DNA of 57,429 bases. It comes from Tritrichomonas musculus (Eukaryota > Parabasalia > Tritrichomonadida > Tritrichomonadidae). Below the pieces are notes generated by a model that saw only the letters and a list, made by a program, of their open reading frames with translations, searched no databases and was not told the DNA's origin. Position numbers and translations under genes: made by a program. The stretch spans positions 1 through 57,429 of the forward strand of contig JAPFFF010000105.1 in assembly GCA_039105265.1 (NCBI GenBank), read 5' to 3'. The first letter of the stretch is position 1; each line of letters begins with the position of its first letter. Below are positions 1-12,870 of the stretch, in pieces.

Positions 1-1270
1 CATTAGATTAAACTACAACTGCAGTTGAACCATCAGATTAAACTACAACTGCAATTGAACCATCAGATTAAACTACAACTGCAATTTGAACCATTAGATT
101 AAACTACAACTGCAGTTGAACCATCAGATTAAACTACAACTGCAATTGAACCATCAGATTAAACTGCAACTGCAATTGAACCATCAGATTCAGCTACAAC
201 TGCAGTTGAACCATTAGATTCAGCTACAACTGCAATTTGAACCATCAGATTAAACTACAACTGCAATTGAACCATCAGATTAAACTACAACTGCAATTGA
301 ACCATCAGATTCAGCTGCAACTGCAATTTGAACCATTAGATTAAACTACAACTGCAGTTGAACCATCAGATTCAGCTACAACTGCAATTTTAACCATCAG
401 ATTCAGCTACAACTGCAATTTGAACCATCAGATTAAACTACAACTGCAATTGAACCATCAGATTCAGCTACAACTGCAATTTGAACCATCAGATTCAGCT
501 ACAACTGCAATTTGAACCATCAGATTCAGCTACAACTGCAATTTGAACCATCAGATTAAACTACAACTGCAATTGAACCATTAGATTCAGCTGCAACTTC
601 AATTGAACCATCAGATTAAACTACAACTGCAATTGAACCATCAGATTCAGCTACAACTGCAATTGAACCATCAGATTAAACTACAACTGCAATTGAATTA
701 TCAGATTAAACTACAACTGCAATTTGAACCATCAGATTCAGCTACAACTGCAATTTGAACCATCAGATTAAACTACAACTGCAATTGAACCATTAGATTC
801 AGCTGCAACTTCAATTGAACCATCAGATTCAGCTACAACTGCAATTGAACCATCAGATTAAACTACAACTGCAATTGAACCATCAGATTCAGCTGCAACT
901 GCAATTGAACCATCAGATTAAACTACAACTGCAATTGAACCATTAGATTCAGCTGCAACTGCAATTTGAACCATCAGATTAAACTACAACTGGAATTGAA
1001 CCATTAGATTCAGCTGCAACTGCAATTGAACCATCAGATTAAACTACAACTGCAGTTGAACCATTAGATTCAGCTACAACTGCAATTTGAACCATCAGAT
1101 TCAGCTACAACTGCAATTTGAACCATCAGATTCAGCTACAACTGCAATTGAACCATCAGATTAAACTACAACTGCAATTTGAACCATTAGATTAAACTAC
1201 AACTTCAATTGAACCATTAGATTCAGCTGTAACTGCAATTTGAACCATCAGATTCAGCTGCAACTGCAAT

Positions 1271-3600
1271 TGAACCATCAGATTAAACTACAACTGCAAT
1301 TGAACCATCAGATTAAACTACAACTGCAATTTGAACCATCAGATTCAGCTACAACTGCAATTGAACCATCAGATTAAACTACAACTGCAATTTGAACCAT
1401 CAGATTAAACTACAACTGCAGTTGAACCATCAGATTAAACTACAACTGCAATTGAACCATCAGATTCAGCTACAACTGCAATTTGAACCATCAGATTCAG
1501 CTACAACTGCAATTTGAACCATCAGATTCAGCTACAACTGCAATTGAACCATCAGATTAAACTACAACTGCAATTGAACCATCAGATTAAACTACAACTG
1601 CAATTTGAACCATCAGATTCAGCTGCAACTGCAATTGAACCATCAGATTAAACTACAACTGCAGTTGAATCATCAGATTAAACTACAACTGCAATTTGAA
1701 CCATCAGATTAAACTACAACTGCAGTTGAACCATCAGATTAAACTACAACTGCAATTGAACCATCAGATTAAACTACAACTGCAATTTGAACCATCAGAT
1801 TAAACTACAACTGCAATTGAACCATCAGATTAAACTACAACTGCAGTTGAATCATCAGATTAAACTACAACTGCAGTTGAACCATTAGATTCAGCTACAA
1901 CTGCAATTTGAACCATCAGATTCAGCTGCAACTGCAATTGAACCATCAGATTAAACTACAACTTCAATTGAACCATTAGATTCAGCTGCAACTGCAATTT
2001 GAACCATTAGATTAAGCTACAACTGAAATTGAACCATTAGATTAAACTACAACTGCAATTGAACCATCAGATTAAACTACAACTGCAATTGAACTATCAG
2101 ATTAAACTACAACTGCAATTGAACCATCAGATTCAGCTGCAACTGCAATTTGAACCATCAGATTAAACTACAACTGCAATTGAACCATCAGATTAAACTA
2201 CAACTGCAATTTGAACCATCAGATTCAGCTACAACTGCAATTGAACCATCAGATTAAACTACAACTGCAATTTGAACCATCAGATTAAACTACAACTGCA
2301 GTTGAACCATCAGATTAAACTACAACTGCAATTGAACCATCAGATTCAGCTACAACTGCAATTTGAACCATCAGATTCAGCTACAACTGCAATTTGAACC
2401 ATCAGATTCAGCTACAACTGCAATTGAACCATCAGATTAAACTACAACTGCAATTGAACCATCAGATTAAACTACAACTGCAATTTGAACCATCAGATTC
2501 AGCTGCAACTGCAATTGAACCATCAGATTAAACTACAACTGCAGTTGAATCATCAGATTAAACTACAACTGCAATTTGAACCATCAGATTAAACTACAAC
2601 TGCAGTTGAACCATCAGATTAAACTACAACTGCAATTGAACCATCAGATTAAACTACAACTGCAATTTGAACCATCAGATTCAGCTGCAACTGCAATTGA
2701 ACCATCAGATTAAACTACAACTTCAATTGAACCATTAGATTCAGCTGCAACTGCAATTTGAACCATTAGATTAAGCTACAACTGAAATTGAACCATTAGA
2801 TTAAACTACAACTGCAATTGAACCATCAGATTAAACTACAACTGCAATTGAACCATTAGATTCAGCTGTAACTGCAATTGAACCATCAGATTAAACTACA
2901 ACTTCAATTGAACCATTAGATTCAGCTGCAACTGCAATTTGAACCATTAGATTAAACTACAACTGCAATTGAACCATCAGATTAAACTACAACTGCAATT
3001 GAACTATCAGATTAAACTACAACTGCAATTGAACCATCAGATTCAGCTGCAACTGCAATTGAACCATCAGATTAAACTACAACTGCAATTGAACCATCAG
3101 ATTAAACTACAACTGCAATTTGAACCATCAGATTCAGCTACAACTGCAATTGAACCATCAGATTAAACTACAACTGCAATTTGAACCATCAGATTAAACT
3201 ACAACTGCAGTTGAACCATCAGATTAAACTACAACTGCAATTGAACCATCAGATTCAGCTACAACTGCAATTTGAACCATCAGATTCAGCTACAACTGCA
3301 ATTTGAACCATCAGATTCAGCTACAACTGCAATTGAACCATCAGATTAAACTACAACTGCAATTGAACCATCAGATTCAGCTACAACTGCAATTGAACCA
3401 TCAGATTAAACTACAACTGCAATTTGAACCATCAGATTCAGCTGCAACTGCAATTGAACCATCAGATTAAACTACAACTGCAGTTGAATCATCAGATTAA
3501 ACTACAACTGCAATTTGAACCATCAGATTAAACTACAACTGCAGTTGAACCATCAGATTAAACTACAACTGCAATTGAACCATCAGATTAAACTACAACT
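1271..3600. repeat. Higher-order repeat of about 0.88-0.94 kb inside family A
   Basis: The order of subtypes and of 30- versus 31-bp units repeats. Bases 1271-1800 match 2151-2680 at an offset of 880 bp, and break at 1801/2681, where one copy continues TAAACT and the other TCAGCT. A third, less exact copy begins near 3130 at an offset of about 909 bp from the second. It becomes 939 bp after one extra 30-bp CAGCT-type unit near 3370. This shows blocks of roughly 29 units duplicating together by unequal exchange. Confidence 0.85.
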
Positions 3601-3858
3601 GCAATTTGAACCATCAGATTCAGCTACAACTGCAATTTGAACCATTAGATTAAACTACAACTGCAATTGAACCATCAGATTAAACTACAACTGCAGTTGA
3701 ATCATCAGATTAAACTACAACTGCAGTTGAACCATTAGATTCAGCTACAACTGCAATTTGAACCATCAGATTCAGCTGCAACTGCAATTGAACCATCAGA
3801 TTAAACTACAACTTCAATTGAACCATTAGATTCAGCTGCAACTGCAATTTGAACCATT

Positions 3859-4980
3859 AGATTAAACTACAACTGAAATTGAACCATTAGATTAAACTAC
3901 AACTGCAATTGAACCATCAGATTAAACTACAACTGCAATTGAACTATCAGATTAAACTACAACTGCAATTGAACCATCAGATTCAGCTGCAACTGCAATT
4001 TGAACCATCAGATTAAACTACAACTGCAATTTGAATCATCAGATTAAACTACAACTGCAATTTGAACCATCAGATTAAACTACAACTGCAGTTGAATCAT
4101 CAGATTAAACTACAACTGCAGTTGAACCATTAGATTCAGCTAAAACTGCAATTTGAACCATCAGATTCAGCTGCAACTGCAATTGAACCATCAGATTAAA
4201 CTACAACTGCAATTTGAACCATCAGATTCAGCTACAACTGCAATTTGAACCATCAGATTAAACTACAACTGCAATTGAACCATCAGATTAAACTACAACT
4301 GCAATTTGAATCATCAGATTAAACTACAACTGCAATTTGAATCATCAGATTAAACTACAACTGCAGTTGAATCATCAGATTAAACTACAACTGCAGTTGA
4401 ACCATTAGATTCAGCTACAACTGCAATTTGAACCATCAGATTCAGCTGCAACTGCAATTGAACCATCAGATTAAACTACAACTGCAATTTGAACCATCAG
4501 ATTCAGCTACAACTGCAGTTGAATCATCAGATTAAACTACAACTGCAGTTGAACCATTAGATTCAGCTACAACTGCAATTTGAACCATCAGATTCAGCTG
4601 CAACTGCAATTGAACCATCAGATTAAACTACAACTTCAATTGAACCATTAGATTCAGCTGCAACTGCAATTTGAACCATTAGATTAAGCTACAACTGAAA
4701 TTGAACCATTAGATTAAACTACAACTGCAATTGAACCATCAGATTAAACTACAACTGCAATTGAACTATCAGATTAAACTACAACTGCAATTGAACCATC
4801 AGATTCAGCTGCAACTGCAATTTGAACCATCAGATTAAACTACAACTGCAATTTGAATCATCAGATTAAACTACAACTGCAATTTGAACCATCAGATTAA
4901 ACTACAACTGCAGTTGAATCATCAGATTAAACTACAACTGCAGTTGAACCATTAGATTCAGCTAAAACTGCAATTTGAAC
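3859..4980. repeat. Higher-order repeat of 822 bp inside family A
   Basis: The rare unit with ACTGAAATT at 3859 recurs at 4681. The rare unit with AGCTAAAACTG at 4132 recurs at 4954. Both pairs give an offset of 822 bp. A further AGCTAAAACTG copy lies at 5440, 486 bp on. The ACTGAAATT unit also occurs at 2009, 2768, 6325 and 6537, usually followed by a CCATTAGATTAAACT unit, so it is a useful tracer for family A duplications. The same tracer reappears in the island at 19411. Confidence 0.8.
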
Positions 4981-7922
4981 CATCAGATTAAACTACAACT
5001 GCAGTTGAATCATCAGATTAAACTACAACTGCAATTGAACCATCAGATTAAACTACAACTGCAATTTGAATCATCAGATTAAACTACAACTGCAATTTGA
5101 ACCATCAGATTAAACTACAACTGCAATTGAACCATCAGATTAAACTACAACTGCAATTGAACCATCAGATTAAACTACAACTGCAATTGAACTATCAGAT
5201 TAAACTACAACTGCAATTGAACCATCAGATTAAACTACAACTGCAATTGAACTATCAGATTAAACTACAACTGCAATTGAACCATCAGATTCAGCTGCAA
5301 CTGCAATTTGAACCATCAGATTAAACTACAACTGCAATTTGAATCATCAGATTAAACTACAACTGCAATTTGAACCATCAGATTAAACTACAACTGCAGT
5401 TGAATCATCAGATTAAACTACAACTGCAGTTGAACCATTAGATTCAGCTAAAACTGCAATTTGAACCATCAGATTAAACTACAACTGCAGTTGAACCATC
5501 AGATTAAACTACAACTGCAATTGAACCATCAGATTAAACTACAACTGCAATTTGAATCATCAGATTAAACTACAACTGCAATTTGAACCATCAGATTAAA
5601 CTACAACTGCAATTGAACCATCAGATTAAACTACAACTGCAATTTGAACCATCAGATTCAGCTACAACTGCAATTTGAACCATTAGATTCAGCTGTAACT
5701 GCAATTTGAACCATCAGATTCAGCTGCAACTGCAATTTGAATCATCAGATTTAACTACAACTGCAATTTGAATCATCAGATTAAACTACAACTGCAGTTG
5801 AATCATCAGATTAAACTACAACTGCAGTTGAACCATTAGATTCAGCTACAACTGCAATTTGAACCATCAGATTCAGCTGCAACTGCAATTGAACCATCAG
5901 ATTAAACTACAACTGCAATTTGAACCATCAGATTCAGCTACAACTGCAATTTGAACCATCAGATTAAACTACAACTGCAGTTGAATCATCAGATTAAACT
6001 ACAACTGCAATTTGAACCATCAGATTAAACTACAACTGCAGTTGAACCATCAGATTAAACTACAACTGCAATTGAACCATCAGATTAAACTACAACTGCA
6101 ATTTGAACCATCAGATTCAGCTACAACTGCAATTTGAACCATTAGATTAAACTACAATTGCAATTGAACCATCAGATTAAACTACAACTGCAGTTGAATC
6201 ATCAGATTAAACTACAACTGCAGTTGAACCATTAGATTCAGCTACAACTGCAATTTGAACCATCAGATTCAGCTGCAACTGCAATTGAACCATTAGATTC
6301 AGCTGCAACTGCAATTTGAACCATTAGATTAAGCTACAACTGAAATTGAACCATTAGATTAAACTACAACTGCAATTGAACCATCAGATTAAACTACAAC
6401 TGCAATTGAACTATCAGATTAAACTACAACTGCAATTGAACCATCAGATTAAACTACCACTGCAATTGAACCATCAGATTAAACTACAACTTCAATTGAA
6501 CCATTAGATTCAGCTGCAACTGCAATTTGAACCATTAGATTAAGCTACAACTGAAATTGAACCATTAGATTAAACTACAACTGCAATTGAACCATCAGAT
6601 TAAACTACAACTGCAATTGAACCATCAGATTAAACTACAACTGCAATTGAACCATCAGATTAAACTACAACTGCAATTGAACCATCAGATTCAGCTGCAA
6701 CTGCAATTTGAACCATTAGATTAAACTACAACTGCAATTTGAACCATCAGATTAAACTACAACTTCAATTGAACCATTAGATTCAGCTGCAACTGCAATT
6801 TGAACCATTAGATTAAACTACAACTGCAATTGAACCATCAGATTAAACTACAACTGCAATTTGAACCATCAGATTAAACTACAACTGCAGTTGAATCATC
6901 AGATGCAACGAGAACTGCAGTTGAATCATCAGATTCAACGAGAACTGCAGTTGAACCATCAGATGCAACGAGAACTGCAGTTGAATCATCAGATTCAACG
7001 ACAACTGCAGTTGAATCATCAGATGCAGCGAGAACTGCAGTTGAATCATCAGATTCAACGAGAACTGCAGTTGAATCATCAGATGCAACGACAACTGCAG
7101 TTGAATCATCAGATTCAACGAGAACTGCAGTTGAATCATCAGATGCAACGAGAACTGCAGTTGAATCATCAGATGCAACGAGAACTGCAGTTGAATCATC
7201 AGATGCAACGAGAACTGCAGTTGAATCATCAGATGCAACGAGAACTGTAGTTTAATAATAAGATTCAAAAAGAACTGCAGTTTAATCATAAGATTCAACG
7301 AGAACTGCAGTTTAATAATAAGATGAAACAAGAACTGCAGTTGAATCATCAGATTCAACGAGAACTGCAGTTGAATCATCAGATGCAACGACAACTGCAG
7401 TTGAATCATCAGATTCAACGAGAACTGCAGTTGAATCATCAGATGCAACGAGAACTGCAGTTGAATCATCAGATGCAACGAGAACTGCAGTTGAATCATC
7501 AGATGCAACGAGAACTGCAGTTTAATCATAAGATTCAACGAGAACTGAAGTTTAATAATAAGATGAAACAAGAACTGCAGTTGAATCATCAGATGCAACG
7601 ACAACTGCAGTTGAATCATCAGATTCAACGAGAACTGCAGTTGAATCATCAGATGCAACGAGAACTGCAGTTGAATCATCAGATGCAACGACAACTGCAG
7701 TTGAATCATCAGATTCAACGAGAACTGCAGTTGAATCATCAGATGCAACGAGAACTGCAGTTGAATCATCAGATGCAACGAGAACTGCAGTTGAATCATC
7801 AGATGCAACGAGAACTGCAGTTGAATCATCAGATTCAACGAGAACTGCAGTTGAATCATCAGATGCAACGAGAACTGCAGTTGAATCATCAGATGAAACA
7901 AGAACTGCAGTTGAATCATCAG

Positions 7923-7942
7923 ATTCAACGAGAACTGCAGTT
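7923..7942. other. Representative of the overlapping inverted repeats of the B unit
   Basis: Where GATTC-type units follow a GAATC ending, the unit boundary reads GTTGAATCATCAGATTCAAC: two perfectly complementary 8-base arms around the 4-base loop ATCA. In the middle of each unit lies the 10-bp palindrome AACTGCAGTT, which becomes the 12-bp palindrome CAACTGCAGTTG where unit position 16 is C. The arms GATTCAAC and GTTGAATC also pair across the inside of the unit with a 10-base loop. In GATGC-type units one arm position is mismatched. The coordinates mark one unit's neighbourhood as an example; the motif recurs hundreds of times through 6901-57429. Whether it folds or binds anything is unknown. 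Confidence 0.6.
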
Positions 7943-9206
7943 GAACCATCAGATTCAACGAGAACTGCAGTTGAATCATCAGATGCAACGACAACTGCAG
8001 TTGAATCATCAGATGCAACGAGAACTGCAGTTGAATCATCAGATGCAACGAGAACTGCAGTTGAATCATCAGATTCAACGAGAACTGCAGTTGAATCATC
8101 AGATTCAACGAGAACTGCAGTTGAATCATCAGATGCAACGAGAACTGCAGTTGAATCATCAGATGCAACGAGAACTGCAGTTGAATCATCAGATTCAACG
8201 AGAACTGCAGTTGAATCATCAGATGCAACGAGAACTGCAGTTGAATCATCAGATGCAACGAGAACTGCAGTTGAATCATCAGATGCAACGAGAACTGCAG
8301 TTGAATCATCAGATTCAACGAGAACTGCAGTTGAATCATCAGATGCAACGAGAACTGCAGTTGAATCATCAGATGCAACGAGAACTGCAGTTGAATCATC
8401 AGATGCAACGAGAACTGCAGTTGAATCATCAGATTCAACGAGAACTGCAGTTGAATCATCAGATGCAACGACAACTGCAGTTGAATCATCAGATGCAACG
8501 AGAACTGCAGTTGAATCATCAGATGCAACGAGAACTGCAGTTGAATCATCAGATGCAACGAGAACTGCAGTTGAATCATCAGATTCAACGACAACTGCAG
8601 TTGAATCATCAGATGCAACGAGAACTACAGTTGAATCATCAGATGCAACGAGAACTGCAGTTGAATCATCAGATGCAACGAGAACTGCAGTTGAATCATC
8701 AGATTCAACGAGAACTGCAGTTGAATCATCAGATGCAACGACAACTGCAGTTGAATCATCAGATGCAACGACAACTGCAGTTGAATCATCAGATGCAACG
8801 ACAACTGCAGTTGAATCATCAGATGCAACGACAACTGCAGTTGAATCATCAGATGCAACGACAACTGCAGTTGAATCATCAGATGCAACGAGAACTGCAG
8901 TTGAATCATCAGATGCAACGAGAACTGCAGTTTAATAATAAGATGAAACAAGAACTGCAGTTGAATCATCAGATGCAACGACAACTGCAGTTGAATCATC
9001 AGATGCAACGAGAACTGCAGTTGAATCATCAGATGCAACGAGAACTGCAGTTGAATCATCAGATGCAACGAGAACTGCAGTTGAATCATCAGATTCAACG
9101 AGAACTGCAGTTGAATCATCAGATGCAACGACAACTGCAGTTGAATCATCAGATTCAACGAGAACTGCAGTTGAATCATCAGATTCAACGAGAACTGCAG
9201 TTGAAT

Positions 9207-9252
9207 CATCAAATGCAACGAGAACTGCCGTTTAATATTAAGATGCAACAAG
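9207..9252. repeat. Tracer variant with CTGCCGTTTAATATT
   Basis: A distinctive pair of units: CATCAAATGC at the start, then CTGCCG in place of CTGCAG, then TTTAATATTAAGATGCAACA. Copies begin at 9207, 10377, 12117, 13047, 17247, 17697, 19347, 21809, 22979, 24719, 25649, 27541, 28711, 30451, 31381, 35581, 36031, 37681, 38461, 39361, 39811, 41461, 42241 and 47671. A 25th copy at 55081 keeps CATCAGATGC instead of CATCAAATGC. The tracer is absent from family A and from bases 6901-9206. Spacings that recur between sets of copies define the duplicated blocks. Confidence 0.9.
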
Positions 9253-12200
9253 AACTGCAGTTGAATCATCAGATGCAACGACAACTGCAGTTGAATCATC
9301 AGATTCAACGAGAACTGCAGTTGAATCATCAGATTCAACGAGAACTGCAGTTGAATCATCAGATTCAACGAGAACTGCAGTTGAATCATCAGATGCAACG
9401 AGAACTGCAGTTGAATCATCAGATTCAACGAGAACTGCAGTTGAATCATCAGATGCAACGACAACTGCAGTTGAATCATCAGATGCAACGACAACTGCAG
9501 TTGAATCATCAGATGCAACGAGAACTGCAGTTGAATCATCAGATGCAACGAGAACTGCAGTTGAATCATCAGATGCAACGAGAACTGCAGTTGAATCATC
9601 AGATGCAACGAGAACTGCAGTTGAATCATCAGATGCAACGAGAACTGCAGTTGAATCATCAGATGCAACGAGAACTGCAGTTGAATCATCAGATTCAACG
9701 AGAACTGCAGTTGAATCATCAGATGCAACGAGAACTGCAGTTGAATCATCAGATGCAACGAGAACTGCAGTTGAATCATCAGATGCAACGAGAACTACAG
9801 TTGAATCATCAGATTCAACGAGAACTGCAGTTGAACCATCAGATTCAACGAGAACTGCAGTTGAATCATCAGATTCAACGAGAACTACAGTTGAATCATC
9901 AGATTCAACGAGAACTGCAGTTGAACCATCAGATTCAACGAGAACTGCAGTTGAATCATCAGATTCAACGAGAACTACAGTTGAATCATCAGATTCAACG
10001 AGAACTGCAGTTGAACCATCAGATTCAACGAGAACTGCAGTTGAATCATCAGATTCAACGAGAACTACAGTTGAATCATCAGATTCAACGAGAACTGCAG
10101 TTGAATCATCAGATTCAACGAGAACTGCAGTTGAATCATCAGATTCAACGAGAACTACAGTTGAATCATCAGATTCAACGAGAACTGCAGTTGAATCATC
10201 AGATGCAACGAGAACTGCAGTTGAATCATCAGATGCAACGAGAACTGCAGTTGAATCATCAGATTCAACGAGAACTGCAGTTGAATCATCAGATGCAACG
10301 ACAACTGCAGTTGAATCATCAGATTCAACGAGAACTGCAGTTGAATCATCAGATTCAACGAGAACTGCAGTTGAATCATCAAATGCAACGAGAACTGCCG
10401 TTTAATATTAAGATGCAACAAGAACTGCAGTTGAATCATCAGATGCAACGACAACTGCAGTTGAATCATCAGATTCAACGAGAACTGCAGTTGAATCATC
10501 AGATTCAACGAGAACTGCAGTTGAATCATCAGATTCAACGAGAACTGCAGTTGAATCATCAGATGCAACGAGAACTGCAGTTGAATCATCAGATTCAACG
10601 AGAACTGCAGTTGAATCATCAGATGCAACGACAACTGCAGTTGAATCATCAGATGCAACGAGAACTGCAGTTGAATCATCAGATGCAACGAGAACTGCAG
10701 TTGAATCATCAGATGCAACGAGAACTGCAGTTGAATCATCAGATGCAACGAGAACTGCAGTTGAATCATCAGATTCAACGAGAACTGCAGTTGAATCATC
10801 AGATGCAACGACAACTGCAGTTGAATCATCAGATGCAACGAGAACTGCAGTTGAATCATCAGATGCAACGAGAACTGCAGTTGAATCATCAGATGCAACG
10901 AGAACTGCAGTTGAATCATCAGATGCAACGAGAACTACAGTTGAATCATCAGATTCAACGAGAACTGCAGTTGAACCATCAGATTCAACGAGAACTACAG
11001 TTGAATCATCAGATTCAACGAGAACTGCAGTTGAATCATCAGATTCAACGAGAACTACAGTTGAATCATCAGATTCAACGAGAACTGCAGTTGAATCATC
11101 AGATGCAACGAGAACTGCAGTTGAATCATCAGATTCAACGAGAACTGCAGTTGAATCATCAGATGCAACGACAACTGCAGTTGAATCATCAGATGCAACG
11201 ACAACTGCAGTTGAATCATCAGATGCAACGACAACTGCAGTTGAATCATCAGATGCAACGAGAACTGCAGTTGAATCATCAGATGCAACGAGAACTGCAG
11301 TTGAATCATCAGATGCAACGAGAACTGCAGTTGAATCATCAGATGCAACGAGAACTGCAGTTGAATCATCAGATGCAACGAGAACTGCAGTTGAATCATC
11401 AGATTCAACGAGAACTGCAGTTGAATCATCAGATGCAACGACAACTGCAGTTGAATCATCAGATGCAACGAGAACTGCAGTTGAATCATCAGATGCAACG
11501 AGAACTGCAGTTGAATCATCAGATGCAACGAGAACTACAGTTGAATCATCAGATTCAACGAGAACTGCAGTTGAACCATCAGATTCAACGAGAACTGCAG
11601 TTGAATCATCAGATTCAACGAGAACTACAGTTGAATCATCAGATTCAACGAGAACTGCAGTTGAACCATCAGATTCAACGAGAACTGCAGTTGAATCATC
11701 AGATTCAACGAGAACTACAGTTGAATCATCAGATTCAACGAGAACTGCAGTTGAACCATCAGATTCAACGAGAACTGCAGTTGAATCATCAGATTCAACG
11801 AGAACTACAGTTGAATCATCAGATTCAACGAGAACTGCAGTTGAATCATCAGATTCAACGAGAACTGCAGTTGAATCATCAGATTCAACGAGAACTACAG
11901 TTGAATCATCAGATTCAACGAGAACTGCAGTTGAATCATCAGATGCAACGAGAACTGCAGTTGAATCATCAGATGCAACGAGAACTGCAGTTGAATCATC
12001 AGATTCAACGAGAACTGCAGTTGAATCATCAGATGCAACGACAACTGCAGTTGAATCATCAGATTCAACGAGAACTGCAGTTGAATCATCAGATTCAACG
12101 AGAACTGCAGTTGAATCATCAAATGCAACGAGAACTGCCGTTTAATATTAAGATGCAACAAGAACTGCAGTTGAATCATCAGATGCAACGACAACTGCAG

Positions 12201-12330
12201 TTGAATCATCAGATTCAACGAGAACTGCAGTTGAATCATCAGATTCAACGAGAACTGCAGTTGAATCATCAGATTCAACGAGAACTGCAGTTGAATCATC
12301 AGATGCAACGAGAACTGCAGTTGAATCATC

Positions 12331-12870
12331 AGATTCAACGAGAACTGCAGTTGAATCATCAGATTCAACGAGAACTACAGTTGAATCATCAGATTCAACG
12401 AGAACTGCAGTTGAATCATCAGATTCAACGAGAACTACAGTTGAATCATCAGATTCAACGAGAACTGCAGTTGAACCATCAGATTCAACGAGAACTGCAG
12501 TTGAATCATCAGATTCAACGAGAACTACAGTTGAATCATCAGATTCAACGAGAACTGCAGTTGAATCATCAGATTCAACGAGAACTACAGTTGAATCATC
12601 AGATTCAACGAGAACTGCAGTTGAACCATCAGATTCAACGAGAACTGCAGTTGAATCATCAGATTCAACGAGAACTACAGTTGAATCATCAGATTCAACG
12701 AGAACTGCAGTTGAATCATCAGATTCAACGAGAACTGCAGTTGAATCATCAGATTCAACGAGAACTGCAGTTGAACCATCAGATTCAACGAGAACTGCAG
12801 TTGAATCATCAGATTCAACGAGAACTACAGTTGAATCATCAGATTCAACGAGAACTGCAGTTGAATCATC
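12331..12870. repeat. Run of 18 GATTC-type units with trimeric 90-bp pattern
   Basis: All 18 units have T at unit position 9. Parts of the run cycle through a unit with CTACAG, a unit ending GAACC and a plain unit, giving a 90-bp trimer. A clearer example is 9811-10170, where GAACC units fall at 9811, 9901 and 9991 and CTACAG units at 9871, 9961 and 10051. The run recurs at about 24933-25472 and 30665-31204 as part of the larger copies. In a related copy near 38100 it has lost five units. Confidence 0.8.

Larger units (their letters stand above)
1..6900. repeat. Family A satellite array, 30/31-bp units
   Basis: About 225 head-to-tail units. Each begins CCATCAGATT or CCATTAGATT. Two main subtypes follow: one continues AAACTACAACTGCAATTGAA, the other has CAGCT then ACAACTGCAATTTGAA or GCAACTGCAATTTGAA. 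Unit length alternates irregularly between 30 bp (AATTGAA or AGTTGAA) and 31 bp (AATTTGAA), so no reading frame stays open for long. The longest ATG-started frames are 65 codons (2969-3166) and 75 codons (5097-5324), both in runs of 30-bp units. CpG is essentially absent and consensus GC is about 33%. The array runs off the left edge of the window. The last unit, 6871-6900, is a hybrid with an A-type left half and a B-type right half (GCAGTTGAATCATC). I see no gene, promoter or mobile element in these 6.9 kb. Confidence 0.97.

Noticed and set aside
2969-3166. Short plus frames in family A (2969-3166 and 5097-5324)
   Set aside because: These are chance runs of consecutive 30-bp units between 31-bp units, with no gene-like features.
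1-6900. ATTAAA in GATTAAACT units as polyadenylation signals
   Set aside because: The hexamer is part of the repeat unit, recurs every 30-60 bp, and has no transcript context.
6879-8618. Minus-strand open frames of up to 579 codons with an MIQLQFSLHL decapeptide
   Set aside because: They mirror the plus-strand repeat. They end wherever the common CTACAG variant puts TAG on the minus strand, and show no start context or non-repeat sequence.
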